The notes: generated by a model from the letters alone, not told the origin. A stretch of DNA of 64,000 bases from Hydrangea macrophylla (GCA_033977485.1 CM066991.1:128607999-128671998); one strand, 5' to 3'. Shown: positions 10,261-21,927, counted from the stretch's first letter. A program made the numbers and translations.

Positions 10261-11033
10261 TGAAACACGTCTCTCTCTCTCTATATATAAAATATAAATC
10301 TAAGGAATTATTATTGGCACTTTAAAAGTTATCATTGATACTCTATAATAGCATATTCAATATATGTAATACTATACATATACAGTTAATGTAACGTATA
10401 AAATATGATTAGTAATCCATAGGGTAAATAAATAGACACGCCCTAAATCTATATGCACATGTATAAATCTACAATAAATATATGGTCTATGTGTTGTGTG
10501 CTTCAAGGTTATCTTTTTAGGAGGCCAGTGGGCTAGCACTTTTTAATGGGTACACGTGAAAATTTGAGAGGGTACAGATATGTTGGTCCCAAATTGCGTA
10601 CGGAACTGGTACAAAATCCTTGCTGTTAGATACACTCATACACATCATCACATGTACTGTTTTCATATCCCAAAAGTGATCAGCCACACATGAATATACA
10701 TATATATATATATATATATACGTACGAGATGACCTGTTGCCACTTGCCACCGCCCCCAATTATGCTTGCAACTATGTATTGCAGAAAATATTTATTGTAA
10801 TAGTTATTTTATTAATGTGGTATAATAATTAAATTTAAAATTTTTATTTATTTTTCTGCACCTCTTACTGTATTTTTTAGAGAAAATCTCATTCATATAA
10901 GCACAAATATCACATTTGTGAGTTATTTTGTTGACGTAATATCCCTGTTGCATTTAATATTTACTCTTCGTATAGGTACACATTGTCCGTATACTTATAG
11001 CGCTATGTTCAGAGTAATGCTATAATATATCAA
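10261..11033. other. Non-coding AT-rich DNA with (TA)n
   Basis: A (TA)n tract lies near 10697-10722 and a short CT tract near 10268. Nothing else is recognised. Confidence 0.55.
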
Positions 11034-11285
11034 TTTTAGGATGTTTTTGATGCACTATTAAGTGTTGATAATAAAAGAATTTGTTACTTATTTGATTTGA
11101 ATACGTTTAATAATGTACTATTGAACTGAAAAGTAGTCAGAAGTCTATTTAAGGTTTTTTTTTTTTAACAAAAATATCATTGAACGATTTCTATTTCAGT
11201 ACTTAAAACATTAATTTTTGTACAAGAAATTCAGCATGTAAATTTTTTTAATACTTAACTTTCAGTATTATAATATTTTAACAAC
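11034..11285. mobile_element. Diverged fourth copy of the 9365-10260 MITE
   Basis: It keeps TTGATGCACTATTAAGTGTTGA near the left, a central CTATTTCAGTACTT-like block and TACTTAACTTTCAGTATT at the right, in the same order as the tandem units but strongly diverged. Confidence 0.45.
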
Positions 11286-11377
11286 AATTGTACTATATAT
11301 TATGATAGTGATCAGTGATATAATATACCATTACAAGTGGTACAAATGATAAAGCAATTAAAAACCAAATATGAGAA

Positions 11378-11484
11378 TCTCTCTCCTAGTGGGCACTGTA
11401 GGGTCACTGGCACTGTGGGACCCATCAAGAGAAATAAACACAAAGTGAAGGTTGTGACTTTGGTTGTGCCCCAAGTATTACTCG
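11378..11484. mobile_element. Partial Mutator-like MITE
   Basis: It ends GCCCCAAGTATTACTC, as the MITE at 21928-22097 does, and shares GTGGGCACTGTAG with it. TATGAGAA occurs on both sides (11370-11377 and 11485-11492), but the left inverted end is missing. Confidence 0.4.
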
Positions 11485-11492
11485 TATGAGAA

Positions 11493-12779
11493 ACATAACA
11501 TTGCTTGTGTATATGTGTGTGATATCGGACAACAATAGCATGCTTATAAAACCATCACAGACTTGCCAGTTATAACATGGGATTAATTAGCATTTTGAAC
11601 CACGTTCTTAGATATTTCTTCCAAGTTGTTGGGGGCAGTTGGCTCGGAGAATTACAATATATATATTTGGCATTTGCTACCTGTCAATTCATTGAACTAG
11701 GGGCACTGGAATAATTTTATAACAAGAAGTCTTAAGTGCTTTTTCCATTGCACGGTTGCACCTTATTAATCCTTCGTGCTATAAATAAATCTGATTAAAG
11801 CATAAATACTAAAAAAAAAAAATTACATCTCTAATGTACCTTCTATTCTCCTTAAAATTACACTAAAGTGAAACTATTAAGATTTCTCTCAAAACTGATA
11901 AAATTCTAAAATTGGCCAAAAATATTTAACCGCCTTTGTAAGGTTAATTTTGGGGCTAATCCCCTATGTGAGGATAGTGCTGCCAATATGTAACCCACTT
12001 ATGTGGAGCTAGTTTTTAACACTTAACCCTTTGAGGGGTAATTTTGAAGGTTAATTTTGACACTTAAACTCTTCTACGTGGAGCTAATTTTAATACCCAT
12101 GTGGGACTATTTTGTGAGATATCTTGGTAAATTTACGTTAGTTCAAAACCACCAGGCCAGGGGATTAAGTGTCTACTTTTAAATCAAATGGGTGTAAAGT
12201 GAAAATGTGCCTAACCGTAAGAGTAAAATGTAATTAACCTTTTTTTGTAAGATCCAAGTAATTCCATCACTTTAATGAGGTGGTATAAGCTTTTTTGTCT
12301 AAAAAACAGGAGTTTCTAGGTACCTTGAGGGTACCACGTAACCAATAGCAATGAGTATTTTGGGTGGGACCCACACTTTAGTCCAACTTTAGGTGCGAGT
12401 CCCATTCAAAAAATCCACTCCAATGTGGGGAGGGTGTTATGTGGTACACTCAATGTATCTAAAAATTTTTCCTAAAAAAATGTGCTCTCACTATTTTGGG
12501 AACTCAACTTTTTAGGGAGCAAAAAAATCTGCACATTACTTTCCACAATTGCCTCTAATCATTACAATAATATTTTTTTAGTTTAAAAAGTAAGTAAAAA
12601 TTACTATATACTAATTTAATAAAGCGGACAAAAATTTTAGGACATCCCCCAAAAAAAAAACATAGACTATTTTTAAGGGACGAAAGAAGTATGTGCTTTT
12701 AGAATTTAGATAGATGTAGTAGATCATTGCTCGTTACCACTACACTAATGATATATATACATATATATACATATATATA
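11493..12779. other. Non-coding AT-rich DNA
   Basis: No gene or clear mobile element. Around 11930-12120 there are repeated phrases (GTGGAGCTAATTTT, TTAACACTTAA) that look like a decayed repeat. Confidence 0.5.
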
Positions 12780-12784
12780 ATTCT

Positions 12785-12948
12785 CTAAGGATGACGCCCT
12801 CTCTTTAATAAAGAGAGGGCCTCTGTTTTGGCCGACAGATCGTCTTTTTATTAGGGGCAGTGTTGTTATTTCGCCATTTTTAAACACGATCTTACGGCCA
12901 AAACAGAGGACATCTCTTTAATAAAGAGAGGACGCCCTCTTTAGAACC
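12785..12948. mobile_element. Foldback element with nested palindromes
   Basis: The two ends are inverted repeats of about 45 bp sharing CCTCTGTTTTGGCCG, with GATCGT and ACGATC continuing into the loop. Each arm also contains its own palindrome, CTCTTTAATAAAGAG. The unit can therefore fold as one long hairpin or as two smaller ones. It is flanked by (TA)n and has no coding capacity. Confidence 0.65.
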
Positions 12949-13020
12949 TGACTGATATATATATGTATATATATATAAATAAAAAGAAGAAGATGAAGAA
13001 AATAGATGTAGTAGATAAGC

Positions 13021-13161
13021 TCCGGGTGTTATACCCAGAGGTCTCAAGTTCGAATCTCAAGGGGATGGTCACAGGTGATTCACCTGAATGCCATGGCCTC
13101 GTGGAATTAATCGAGGTGCGCGTAAACTGACGCAGATACCCACGATTACAAAAAAAAAAAA
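13021..13161 (+). mobile_element. 5'-truncated tRNA-derived SINE
   Basis: It shares the 3' two thirds of the SINE at 25229-25388: ACCCAGAGGTCTCAAG, the B-box-like GTTCGAATC, CACAGGTGATTCAC, TGCGCGTAA and CACCCACGATTA-like motifs, then an A tail. An 8-bp duplication AGATAAGC flanks it (13013-13020 and 13162-13169). The A box is missing, consistent with truncated target-primed insertion. Confidence 0.8.
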
Positions 13162-13169
13162 AGATAAGC

Positions 13170-14480
13170 ATTTGCGGTGTGTATATAAATATATAGTGTT
13201 GTGTTTGTTTAAGTTAGGTTGTGAATCGTGAACAAGTGCTATTCTCATAAACTTGTAATTTTATCCCCAATCTAGAAGGTTGGCTATCTTGGTAATGTGT
13301 TAACAGTTGTTGATAAATTAGCAACATATCTGTAGCCAAGATATCTGGTAGCTTATTCTTATATTAAGATGGTCTCAATGTATCTGTAGCCTTGCTTATA
13401 TCTTCGACGTGTATATATATATATATATATACGCACAAAATCTTCGTATGATCGTGTTATCGATTTTTGATGTGCAGGTATATACCACTTGTACTCATCG
13501 TATCATTAATTAATCTGTCAATTTAATTATGATTTAACTTGCATTGCATCGCAGGTTAATTAGTCGAAGTTTCTTCTCATTTTTATCGAATATTTATTGT
13601 GCATTATATATATATATATATATATATTTATTTATTTATTTATGGAGGGTCATAGACAATTTGGTAATTGGGGGGCAACAATATTGGTATTGGAATACTC
13701 AAACACATGGATGGTCAAGCTTAAAAAAAGTATGTTAGTCGTTAGATTTGATAACGATGTGAGGAATCTATTCATATCATTTAGAATTATACCATTAATT
13801 TTCTAGGCTAGGACATAGAAAATTGAGATTCTTGCTGTAATTTCCACAAGGCTTGGGAGTTAGAGAATTGAGATTGTTTATTTAGATATTGATTATTGTT
13901 TGCCTCTATTGTATGAGTTCGTAGCTAGTATTCATTCACTAATAATGTTAGACACACGATACGAATTATAATCCCAACTATACAAATATCACATTTAACT
14001 TATTTAAGTACAAGACTCCATATTTAGGAAGATCTAATTTTAAAATCTATAAACTATTATATATGATTTTGTAATTTTGTAAAAATCTATGGAGGCCTAT
14101 GCCACCCCTGAATTCATGTAGGTTCGCCCATATATATATATATGTATATGTATATATAATTGGTGACAAAGAGATACTTTATGAGATTTGAACTCCTAAC
14201 ATTCATGTCAAAACGGAGAAAGCTTATTCCTCTATCAAGGCCCTCTCTCTCTTTATTCTCACCGTTTAAGTAAATATTTTACAAAATAAACAATAACAGT
14301 AATAATAATAATAATTGTGCGTGGAAACAACATTACGTAGAATTTTGTTTGGATGGATCTACATAGAGACAAAGGGAACCACTTTCCTTTCAACTTTTGA
14401 AATCCTAACATTATGGCTAAAGTTCTAAATTTTCCTTCTCTACCCTAATAATGCATAAGCACTAATTTTTGCCTCTCTAA
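13170..14480. other. Non-coding AT-rich DNA with (TA)n tracts
   Basis: TA repeats lie near 13413-13432, 13606-13628 and 14131-14145. Two overlapping short frames at 13544-13806 run through the (TA)n tract and are probably chance. Confidence 0.55.
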
Positions 14481-14485
14481 TCTTA

Positions 14486-14576
14486 TATTTTACTAACACT
14501 TACTAACACACTCTATCTCTCTGCGGATCCCATAGTGCCACTAGGAGAGAGATAGAGTGTGTGAGTAAGTGTTAGT
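14486..14576. repeat. Hairpin-forming MITE fragment
   Basis: ACTAACACTTACTAACACAC on the left pairs with its near-complement ending at about 14575, around a core holding GCGGATCCCATAGTGCCACT. Similar GGCACTG...GGATC phrases occur in the MITE near 28110. The hAT element at 14577 is inserted at its right edge, and GAGTAAT-type sequence after 15218 may be its displaced end. Confidence 0.45.
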
Positions 14577-15210
14577 TAGGGGTGTCATTTGGAACGGAAT
14601 TTCCGATTCCGAGCCGAAAAATTCTAATTTTGGAAGCAAAATTTGTATTCCGAATTCCGAATTCCGAAAATTTCGAAAAAAATTGGAACGGAATTGGAAT
14701 TGTTTTTAGAATTCTGAAAATTCCGAATTTCCGATCCGAAAATTCCGAAAATATTCCGAAAGAATTCCGAATAGAATTTTCAAAAATATTCCGATAATAT
14801 TCTGAGTTCTTATATTATACAATGTAAATATGTAATACATATATACTATGTAACCATGTTTGATATTTTTTTAGGTGTTGATATTATAGACTTAATGTAT
14901 TTTAAGTGTTAGTTGTTGCTTTAAAAAAAATGTGTTGTATTTTATGTTGGAAATTTGTAATAGCTGTGTGGATTATTTTTATTATGTAGGCAGTGGTTGG
15001 AAAATTCCGAATATTCCGAAAAATTCCGAAAATATCCGAAAATTTCCGATTCCGAAAATTCCGAAAATTCCGAAAATTCGGAATCGGAAATGCTTTTTAG
15101 AATTCCGAAATTTTGGAATGGAATTCGGAAAGCATAAGTAGATTCCGAAAATTTTGGAATTTTTTCCGAAATAGCCTATTCCGTTCCGTTCCGTCCGAAT
15201 GACACCCCTA
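14577..15210. mobile_element. hAT-type MITE (634 bp) with 8-bp target duplication
   Basis: It begins TAGGGGTGTCATTTGGA and ends with its complement, TCCGAATGACACCCCTA. GTGTTAGT lies on both sides (14569-14576 and 15211-15218); an 8-bp duplication is the hAT signature. The interior is built from repeated ATTCCGAAA and AATTCCGAA words in both orientations around a central AT-rich block. No transposase frame is present, so it would depend on an outside hAT transposase. Confidence 0.85.
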
Positions 15211-15377
15211 GTGTTAGTGAAATTTATTAGTGCTCCAAATATTACTCATTTCTAAATATCTGACTCCCCAAATTTATGTTGGTGGAGCCACCCACTTGGT
15301 TTGAGAGTGTCAAGCTTTTCGAAGTGTAAGTGCTTATGAGAGACTAAGATGTAAAAGCTCAAGTACAAATACTTGTA

Positions 15378-15521
15378 GGGTAATACTATGTGCACATAAA
15401 GTGTGCATATAAAGATTTGGCCTATTCATTTTGGTAGAGTCCGTGCCTACATACATAGGACCCACCAAAAGGAATAGTCCAAATCTTTATGTGCACACTT
15501 TATATGAACTAATCATGACTC
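15378..15521. mobile_element. Mutator-like MITE with long inverted arms
   Basis: Arms of about 40 bp (15396-15442 and 15458-15503) share AAAGATTTGG and GTGTGCA. The outer ends are GGGTAATACTATG and CATGACTC. The flanks ATACTTGTA (15369-15377) and ATACTTGCA (15522-15530) match at 8 of 9 bases, fitting a 9-bp Mutator-type duplication. Confidence 0.65.
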
Positions 15522-15530
15522 ATACTTGCA

Positions 15531-17093
15531 CTAAAAAGAGTTTCTTTAACTCAATCATTTCTATACTATGAATTGCTGAGAGCTTCTAAGTGCACCCACA
15601 AAATAGTACTCACTACACCCACATGCCCGCGTAGAAAGAAAAGCTGTAATTGCGTTTAGAAACTCCTAAAATTGCACAAGAAAATAGCAAGTGGTGAGAG
15701 AAATTAAGTCATAAACCCAAAAGTTGTAGTTTGGCTGCTTAAGGGTGGAGGGCAGGGAGGGCCCCTCCCCAAATTTTTTTATGGGAAAAAAAAAAAAGTA
15801 ATTTATAGTATTTGTGTAATTTGTTGATCCTTTTGTAATTCAACAATGTTAAATATTTGTTCTATCACATTTTCTTCTTATTTTTCAATTTAGCTCAATA
15901 TAAGTTAGGTACGATCAGTTAAATTTTACAAATTACAATTAAGCAATCAATCCTTATAATTGAAAAAAAGTTATATACAGAAAATTCGACTAAAAGATAT
16001 GAGAATAAAAAAATAAAAAAATCTCGGAGGAGCTATCCCCGAATCCCCGTTTAAATCCACTACTATATGTGCGCCTTCCACACTCAGTCCCACTACAAAA
16101 ACTTGGCTCCACCATTGGTTTGGCTAAACTTTAAACATTGAATGTAAATTCAAATCTGTTGTATAGTTGTCTGAAGTGAATATGCAGAATCTCAGTTTGC
16201 CATTTAGCTCTGCTTGGCAGCAATCATACATTGTGAATGCAATTCATCAATTAGCAAGTTTAAGATCACTTCAGATCCATCTTTATCACTATGATATAAA
16301 TCACAACTGAGAATATATGTTAGGACCAAGTTACCAATCATAGCACAAAGCCTAGTTGGAAGATCACATGCACTGTTCATGAATATTAAAATATCTTAAC
16401 AATTTTAACCATTATAACTCCAGCCAAAACACCTTCTCTACAAATAAATTGTTAAGTTCTCCATCTTTCTCATCTCTTTCATATAGGAAGCATTATCTTT
16501 TATCAGAGTAATCTGCGCGCAACTAAAAAAGTTAATTAAAAAAATCACCGAATGAAGTGGATAATTAAAAGTCTTACTCCTATTTCATTACAACATAAAG
16601 GGCATGCATAATTTTTTAATTTTGATTTCAAAATTATGGATGACACATCATTCACTAACAAAAGGGAAAGCACTTCATGTTGTTGCTTAGGTCATGTAGA
16701 TGCTGTTTTAGCACCTTATTGGTCCATAAAAACAACAATTATATTACTAATGTGTTGCTTATGCGAACATTATTATTTAGACCAATGAAATGCTAAAACA
16801 TGCAGCATCCACAGTATGCCTGTAAATGGATCGGATCTAAACCGGATTCACAAAATTCAGATCCAGATCCTGTCCATTTATCCGTCGAATTTGGCTTATT
16901 ATACCAGATTTGATTAGACAAGAATTTTCGGATTTGTTTATCGGATCTAAAACGGCAACTTAGCTGTTTATATGCATTATAGTAATAGCAAAAATTATAT
17001 ATATATATATATATATTATATTTTTCTCAATACATACACAAAAATCAATAACCCATCAAAACACTTGATTATATAGAAAAATCCTATCTTTTA
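15531..17093. other. Non-coding AT-rich DNA
   Basis: No gene is supported. A decayed repeat with GGGAGGGCCCCTCCCC at about 15755 and an (AT)n tract near 16998 are the only structure seen. Confidence 0.5.
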
Positions 17094-17102
17094 ATCAAAA
17101 TA

Positions 17103-17286
17103 GAGTAGTGTTACATACACACACTTTTTGACACACTTTTTGACACACAGCTTTAAATGCATGTACCCTGTGTTGTGTAAGTGGTGCATAAAAAAGTGTG
17201 AAAAATTCAAACAGTACAAGATACATATGTTTAAAGCATAGTGTGTCAAAAAGTGTGTCAAAAAGTATGTGTACCAAACATTTCCC
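17103..17286. mobile_element. Mutator-like MITE, 184 bp, 9-bp target duplication
   Basis: Inverted arms share ACTTTTTGACACACTTTTTG and extend to ends GAGTAGTGTTAC and CAAACATTTCCC. ATCAAAATA flanks it exactly (17094-17102 and 17287-17295). There is no coding capacity. It lies about 510 bp beyond the 3' end of the FAF-like gene. Confidence 0.8.
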
Positions 17287-17295
17287 ATCAAAATA

Positions 17296-17796
17296 ATGTA
17301 CTACTGAAATTTAATTTTGTACTCCGTATAATATAATATATATATATATACTCTACAATACGTTGTTCAATTTTACATGTAATAGTAATCATATCTATTG
17401 TATTGTATGTAATTTGGGTATTAGGCGGATCGAATACCACAAAATCATATCCGATCCGTGAATCTAGCATTTTAAACGGATCTGGATATGGATCTGAACC
17501 TAAAAAAAAAAAATACTCAAATCCATTAAAAAGTGCTGGATTCAGACCATGGCACAAATGTAAAAAAAAAAAAAAAAAATAGAGTGTGTGTGTGTGAGAG
17601 AGAGAGAGAGAGGCCAAGTTCAAGTAACGATAATAACTACCAACCATGAGCATATTTTAATAAACAATGGAATTAAAACCCCCCCCAAAAAAAAAAAAAG
17701 AGGACAAAAAGGGTAAAGGACAAAAGAAAAGGGCAAAAAAAAAAAAAAAAAGTTTAAGAAATTTGAAAATATGTAGAGATATCCAATTTTGGAACA
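17296..17796. other. 3' flank of the FAF-like gene
   Basis: Low-complexity DNA with (TA)n, A-rich tracts at 17500-17760 and a GT/GA tract at about 17583-17612. No clear polyadenylation signal could be singled out for the minus-strand gene. Confidence 0.4.
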
Positions 17797-18717
17797 TTAA
17801 GAAGTAGCCACGCAAAAAGGCTCCCAAAAACACAATCTGTCATTGCCATGCCCACTTTCCTTGCACCTGCTTGGCCTTTGAAACTTCTCCATCCCCATTC
17901 CAACCTCAACATCATAACTATTCCCATCCATGTCCCCACTCACACATGCTTCATCTTCTTCTTCTTTTTCTTCTTCTTCACCATTATTGGCCTCATTTTC
18001 AAATCCGTCTTTTTCACAGTCTACAACACCCTTTTCTTCTTCTCTCTCCTCTGTTTCCACTTCAGAGTCAAAATCAGTGGCATTACATTCAGTCAAAAAG
18101 CTTAGCCTAAGGCGGCCATTGCTACGTTCTGTATGTAGATATGTATGTATTTTTGGTGTCTCCACGGCCTTGATGATCAACCTACCGCCTTCGCGGTGGG
18201 ACCGGACTTGGAGGGAATTCGAGCTGGTCAAGGGGGGAGGAAAATTGGGAGATTTTTCTTTCTTGGGTTTCATTCTTTTCTCTTTTCTTGGTGATCTTTC
18301 AATCCCAAGATCGGTGGAAGAGAGAGAAAAGAAGGTGCTTTCAATGGTCTCAGAGCCAGTCTCGCTGCCCAAATTCTCAGTACACAATTCCAAGCTTCTC
18401 TCACTAAGCATGGACAAAGATCTCTTAGCCATTGGAGGCACATACTGGGTTGTTTCTTTCTCAAAGTCTTGTTTGGGAAATTGGGAGTAATTGGGGATTG
18501 TTTGGAGGAAATTAAAACCACCCAATTGAGGATTTGAGGGTATGGGCTTGTTTGGGTCATCATAATGGGAATTTTCTAACAGGGAAGGTCTTTTGGGTGA
18601 GCCAATGGGTTCAGAGAATTGGGGCTTTGGTGGGGCCAATTTGAGCCTGAGTGTCCTTGTTTCCATGAGCTGGGACTCAAGACACGGCTGCAATCCTTGA
18701 CACACAACTGTGGACAT
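17797..18717 (-). CDS. FANTASTIC FOUR (FAF)-like protein
   Basis: Single-exon frame of 306 residues. The start at 18717 gives the family-like opening MSTVVCQGLQPCLES and TRTLRLKLAPP. The FAF domain lies at about residues 157-209 (FPPPLTS, VRSHREGGRLIIKAVETP, YLHTERSNGRLRLSFL). It is followed by a Glu/Asp-rich stretch (about 217-258) and a C-terminus RCKE...FWEPFCVATS. FAF proteins are plant-specific; Arabidopsis FAF genes affect shoot meristem size through the WUSCHEL-CLAVATA circuit, and FAF-like relatives are less studied, so the exact role is unknown. A TATA-like sequence lies 130-140 bp upstream. The antisense frame at 17930-18490 is a shadow. Family call is firm; orthology is not resolved. 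Confidence 0.85.
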   Translation of the reverse strand: MSTVVCQGLQPCLESQLMETRTLRLKLAPPKPQFSEPIGSPKRPSLLENSHYDDPNKPIPSNPQLGGFNFLQTIPNYSQFPKQDFEKETTQYVPPMAKRSLSMLSERSLELCTENLGSETGSETIESTFFSLSSTDLGIERSPRKEKRMKPKKEKSPNFPPPLTSSNSLQVRSHREGGRLIIKAVETPKIHTYLHTERSNGRLRLSFLTECNATDFDSEVETEEREEEKGVVDCEKDGFENEANNGEEEEKEEEDEACVSGDMDGNSYDVEVGMGMEKFQRPSRCKESGHGNDRLCFWEPFCVATS

Positions 18718-18848
18718 AATTGTGATGATAGCTTAGCCAGTTATAGAAATGTTAAGAAACAGAGGATTCAACAAGTGAGGCTTGCAAAGGAAGAAAAAAA
18801 AAACAGAGGAGTTGAGCTTTTGGAGAGTTTTGAGTATGGTGGAAAGGG

Positions 18849-18856
18849 TATATATG
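18849..18856 (-). promoter_or_regulatory. TATA box of the FAF-like gene
   Basis: Read on the minus strand the sequence is CCATATATACCC. It would place transcription start near 18820 and leave a leader of about 100 bases rich in CT before the ATG at 18717. A GA-repeat (18862-18886) lies just upstream. Confidence 0.6.
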
Positions 18857-18886
18857 GTTAGAGAGAGAGAGATAGAGAGAGGAAGA

Positions 18887-19332
18887 GGTGAGAGATGGGA
18901 TTGAAACATGAGGGATAAGTGAGGAGTTGGGTGTGTGTATTTGTAGTCAACCCAAAAGTGCCTTTGGATGTCTTCTTTGGAGAGAGAGAAAGAGACAGAG
19001 GAGAAACTTTTTACACCACTTGAATTTTTCAATTATAAATCTGCCACACACTTGAAAAAAAAAAAGGAAAAAAAAAAAGAAAGAAAAAGTTTGGAGTAAA
19101 AGAATATTCTCTTACATCAAATTTATTTATTTATTTTTTTTGCATTTTGTGTGAAAATCTACAGAATTTGAACTTTTTCGTATCTCATGCAGATAGAGTC
19201 CCGGGGAGATGAAGTAAAAATTCAATACAACCGTGACACCACGGCACTATTTTCACCGCATAAATGCACATTGTTTTCTTAAAATTATAACCGACATGTA
19301 CACTCACACTGAATTTCGTACTCAATAATCTT
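18887..19332. other. Upstream region of the FAF-like gene
   Basis: Probable promoter DNA with GA-rich and A-rich tracts (19050-19085). No specific operator-like element could be named. Confidence 0.4.
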
Positions 19333-19516
19333 GGGATAATACTTGGAGCACATCCAAAGACACAACTTTTGGAACACAATTCAAAATATATATCTATTTC
19401 TCTCTTGTGTCACTGTGTCGTCCAGTGACATTACAGGAGAGATATAGACACATCTTTTGAGTTGTGTCCTAATTAAAAATTGTGTCTTTGAATGTGTTCC
19501 AATCTTTAATTTACTC
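19333..19516. mobile_element. Mutator-like MITE in the FAF-like upstream region
   Basis: Inverted arms share ACATCCAAAGACACAA and ATATCTATTTCTCTC-like sequence around a short loop near 19420. The ends are GGGATAATACTTGG and TTTAATTTACTC. ATAATCTT occurs directly on both sides (19325-19332 and 19517-19524). It lies about 0.5 kb upstream of the TATA box. Confidence 0.65.
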
Positions 19517-20076
19517 ATAATCTTTGGCTCTTAATTCCAGTAGATTCCACATGAGTCCTACACGGGATCCATAAAAATCAATGGTCAAAATGTGTTGAAT
19601 ATAAAATTTAATATGAATATAACATTTTTGACTTAAATAGTTATCTCTTATTAGTTGGTTACGTGGTTGTACTCATACCACGTCACCAGAATAATACGGA
19701 GTAGTATTTTGTTTTTTCATAGGTAGATTGAATGTAGTAGAAGAGGGGACATCGTAAGGTGTTTTCTAATATTGCTCCAAAATAACCAGCTTTCTCTATT
19801 CGTTTTCCTTTTACTTCCAAAAGAAAGCCAACAAAATAGCATGAAAACAAAATGATTCTCCGAAATATTTCTTGAAAGTGATTGCTTCTCTCTCCACATT
19901 TTTTGACTTTTATTTTAGAAAACAATCCAATCGTTGCATGTATGATTCATATTCCCTCGAGGGTCAAAACTTGCATTCAAAATTTCAAAGTGAAGAAAGA
20001 TAAGTGACGACACAGCCCACACTCTTTGAAATTTCTGGGAAGTGGAGTCACTAAATTCATATTATCCATGCCCCCA

Positions 20077-20149
20077 AGGCTTTGTTTGGTACATGAATTT
20101 GGTTTCACCTCTCTTTTCTTTCATGAAATTCATGAACCAAACAAAGCCT
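20077..20149. repeat. Short foldback (AGGCTTTGTTTGGT ends)
   Basis: The arms of about 26 bp pair (AGGCTTTGTTTGGTACATGA against TCATGAACCAAACAAAGCCT). The same terminal word occurs at the ends of the elements at 48441-48746 and 50556-50855. Confidence 0.7.
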
Positions 20150-20855
20150 AGCTGCTTCACCATATTTGCAGTGTGCGGGAATGAGGTTTGTTTTTTTTTT
20201 TTTTTTTGGATTACATGTGGGAGGAGAATGTTCGAACATAAAATTTAAATACACAAAAGAGCACTAAGTACCATTTGAGCTATGCTTCCTTGTGGGAGTG
20301 AGTTTTAATAGTAGTATCCCCACCTTTAAAATCCCACTGCTACTGGGACCTATACTCCACATAAATGGCTCCCGTCACCCACAAAACTCTCTCTCATTGA
20401 CTTTATAGTACCACTTAGAATTGTCATGAGGTACCCTTAATAATTAAGGTACGTACCTAAAAAAAAATTCTTTTTGCTTATGTGAATTGACTCAACGATC
20501 CATTCCATTTACCCAATTTGAAACACAAAAATATATGGAAATTCTGTAAACGTCCTAATTTTTTGTACCAAAAATTTAAATTGGTTTTGTTTTGGCTATT
20601 GTTTTACACAATTCTGATCTTGGTGTGGCATTCACTTAGTTCAGAATTCTTGGTGTAGCTTTCCACTTAAGCCAAACTAGTTTAGAAATCACATTTAATT
20701 GTACGGAAAGCTTACGCAGAAGGCAAATTAAAAAGACTTTGTATAAAATACACTAATAAAGATACACTAATAAAGCACTTCAAAAAGGTTATGAAATCAT
20801 CATCCACTAAGACACTGCTTTTGTTTGTCGGTTAGGTGTTCACCTATGAACATCT

Positions 20856-20860
<5 letters not shown>

Positions 20861-20886
<26 letters not shown>
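20861..20886. repeat. (CT)n microsatellite
   Basis: About 13 CT units followed by a CA-rich stretch. Confidence 0.9.
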
Positions 20887-20890
<4 letters not shown>

Positions 20891-20997
20891 CATACACACA
20901 CAAACACACAATTTATATGAGTACAGAGTACTGCTAAGGATACCGGAATTACTTACAACAACGTGTTACCGACTGACGTAAAGAGGCCACCTGCGTT

Positions 20998-21352
20998 CAG
21001 GGGGCGGATGCACGTTAGAACAAGAGGGGTAGTTATTCTCCTTTAACTTTTTAAAATTATTAAATTACCCTATAAAATTTACACATTATTCATTTTTCTC
21101 TCTTAATTGTCTCTTCAATTTTTTAAAATCACTCTTTTTATCTTATATACTTCATACTTTATTTATTTTTGTCCCTTAATTGTCCCCTTAATTTTTTTAA
21201 ATAATTCTTTTACCATATATATTTAATATTTCATTCATTTTTGTCCATTAATTGTCCCTCAACTTTACCAAAAAAAAAAAAAAAAATTTTAACCCGGTAT
21301 AAATTTCTGCCCCTGAACAAAACTCCTTAATCGATCCGCCCCTGCCTGTGCC
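20998..21352. mobile_element. Terminal-inverted-repeat element (CAGGGGGCGGAT)
   Basis: The left end CAGGGGGCGGAT and the right end ATCCGCCCCTG are inverted repeats. The interior is AT-rich with repeated TTAATTGTC(C/T)C phrases near 21105, 21175 and 21250. No clear target duplication is seen, so the class is uncertain. Confidence 0.5.
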
Positions 21353-21918
21353 TCACGTATTCATGGCCAGGCCAAGCTCAGTGTTTAGAATTAAGGAAAC
21401 TAATTCTTACATTTCTCACATTGTCATTTGAAAGATCACTTTTCTATCGATACCTTAATCTCGGTTGTGACAAATTATTCTAACTAGGAAAAACTCAAGA
21501 CAAATAAATTATATTTGGAGTCACGGATCTGTTACGATCAAAAATAATAATGTTATAAATCAAATTTGAATTTCAAAATTGTATATGATACCATTGGATG
21601 CTGTCACACCATATAGTACGTATAATTGTTAAAATATTTGAGTATCAAATTTGAAAAGAACGGTGTTAACTCGTCTAATATATAATATGAGTGAATGAGA
21701 GAGAGATGTGAAAGGATCCATTAATCAATTGGGAACTAAGAATTGGATTTGAGTAATGAATGGAGCTTTTAACGTGATTGGAATGAAGGTCAGGACAAAA
21801 GTTATAAGTTTTGCTGGCCCCACCAGTTAATATACATAATACATTCCCAAGTCAAATGCCACATGTGCCGGTGCCTTTTTTCGGTGGCTTTGAGCCGGTA
21901 AGTTTATCAATTTTTCTT
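21353..21918. other. Non-coding AT-rich DNA
   Basis: No gene or element recognised. Confidence 0.5.
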
Positions 21919-21927
21919 TATATAAAC

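Larger units (their letters stand above)
19525..20997. other. Non-coding AT-rich DNA
   Basis: It contains a 73-bp foldback (20077-20149), a poly-T tract near 20190 and a (CT)n tract at 20861-20886. No gene is supported. Confidence 0.5.

Noticed and set aside
13013..13169. tRNA gene at GTTCGAATC
   Set aside because: The B-box-like word belongs to a SINE body with A tail and target duplication; no cloverleaf could be built.
17930..18490. 186-codon plus-strand frame
   Set aside because: Antisense shadow of the FAF-like gene; its composition mirrors the Glu-rich and Ser-rich parts of that gene.
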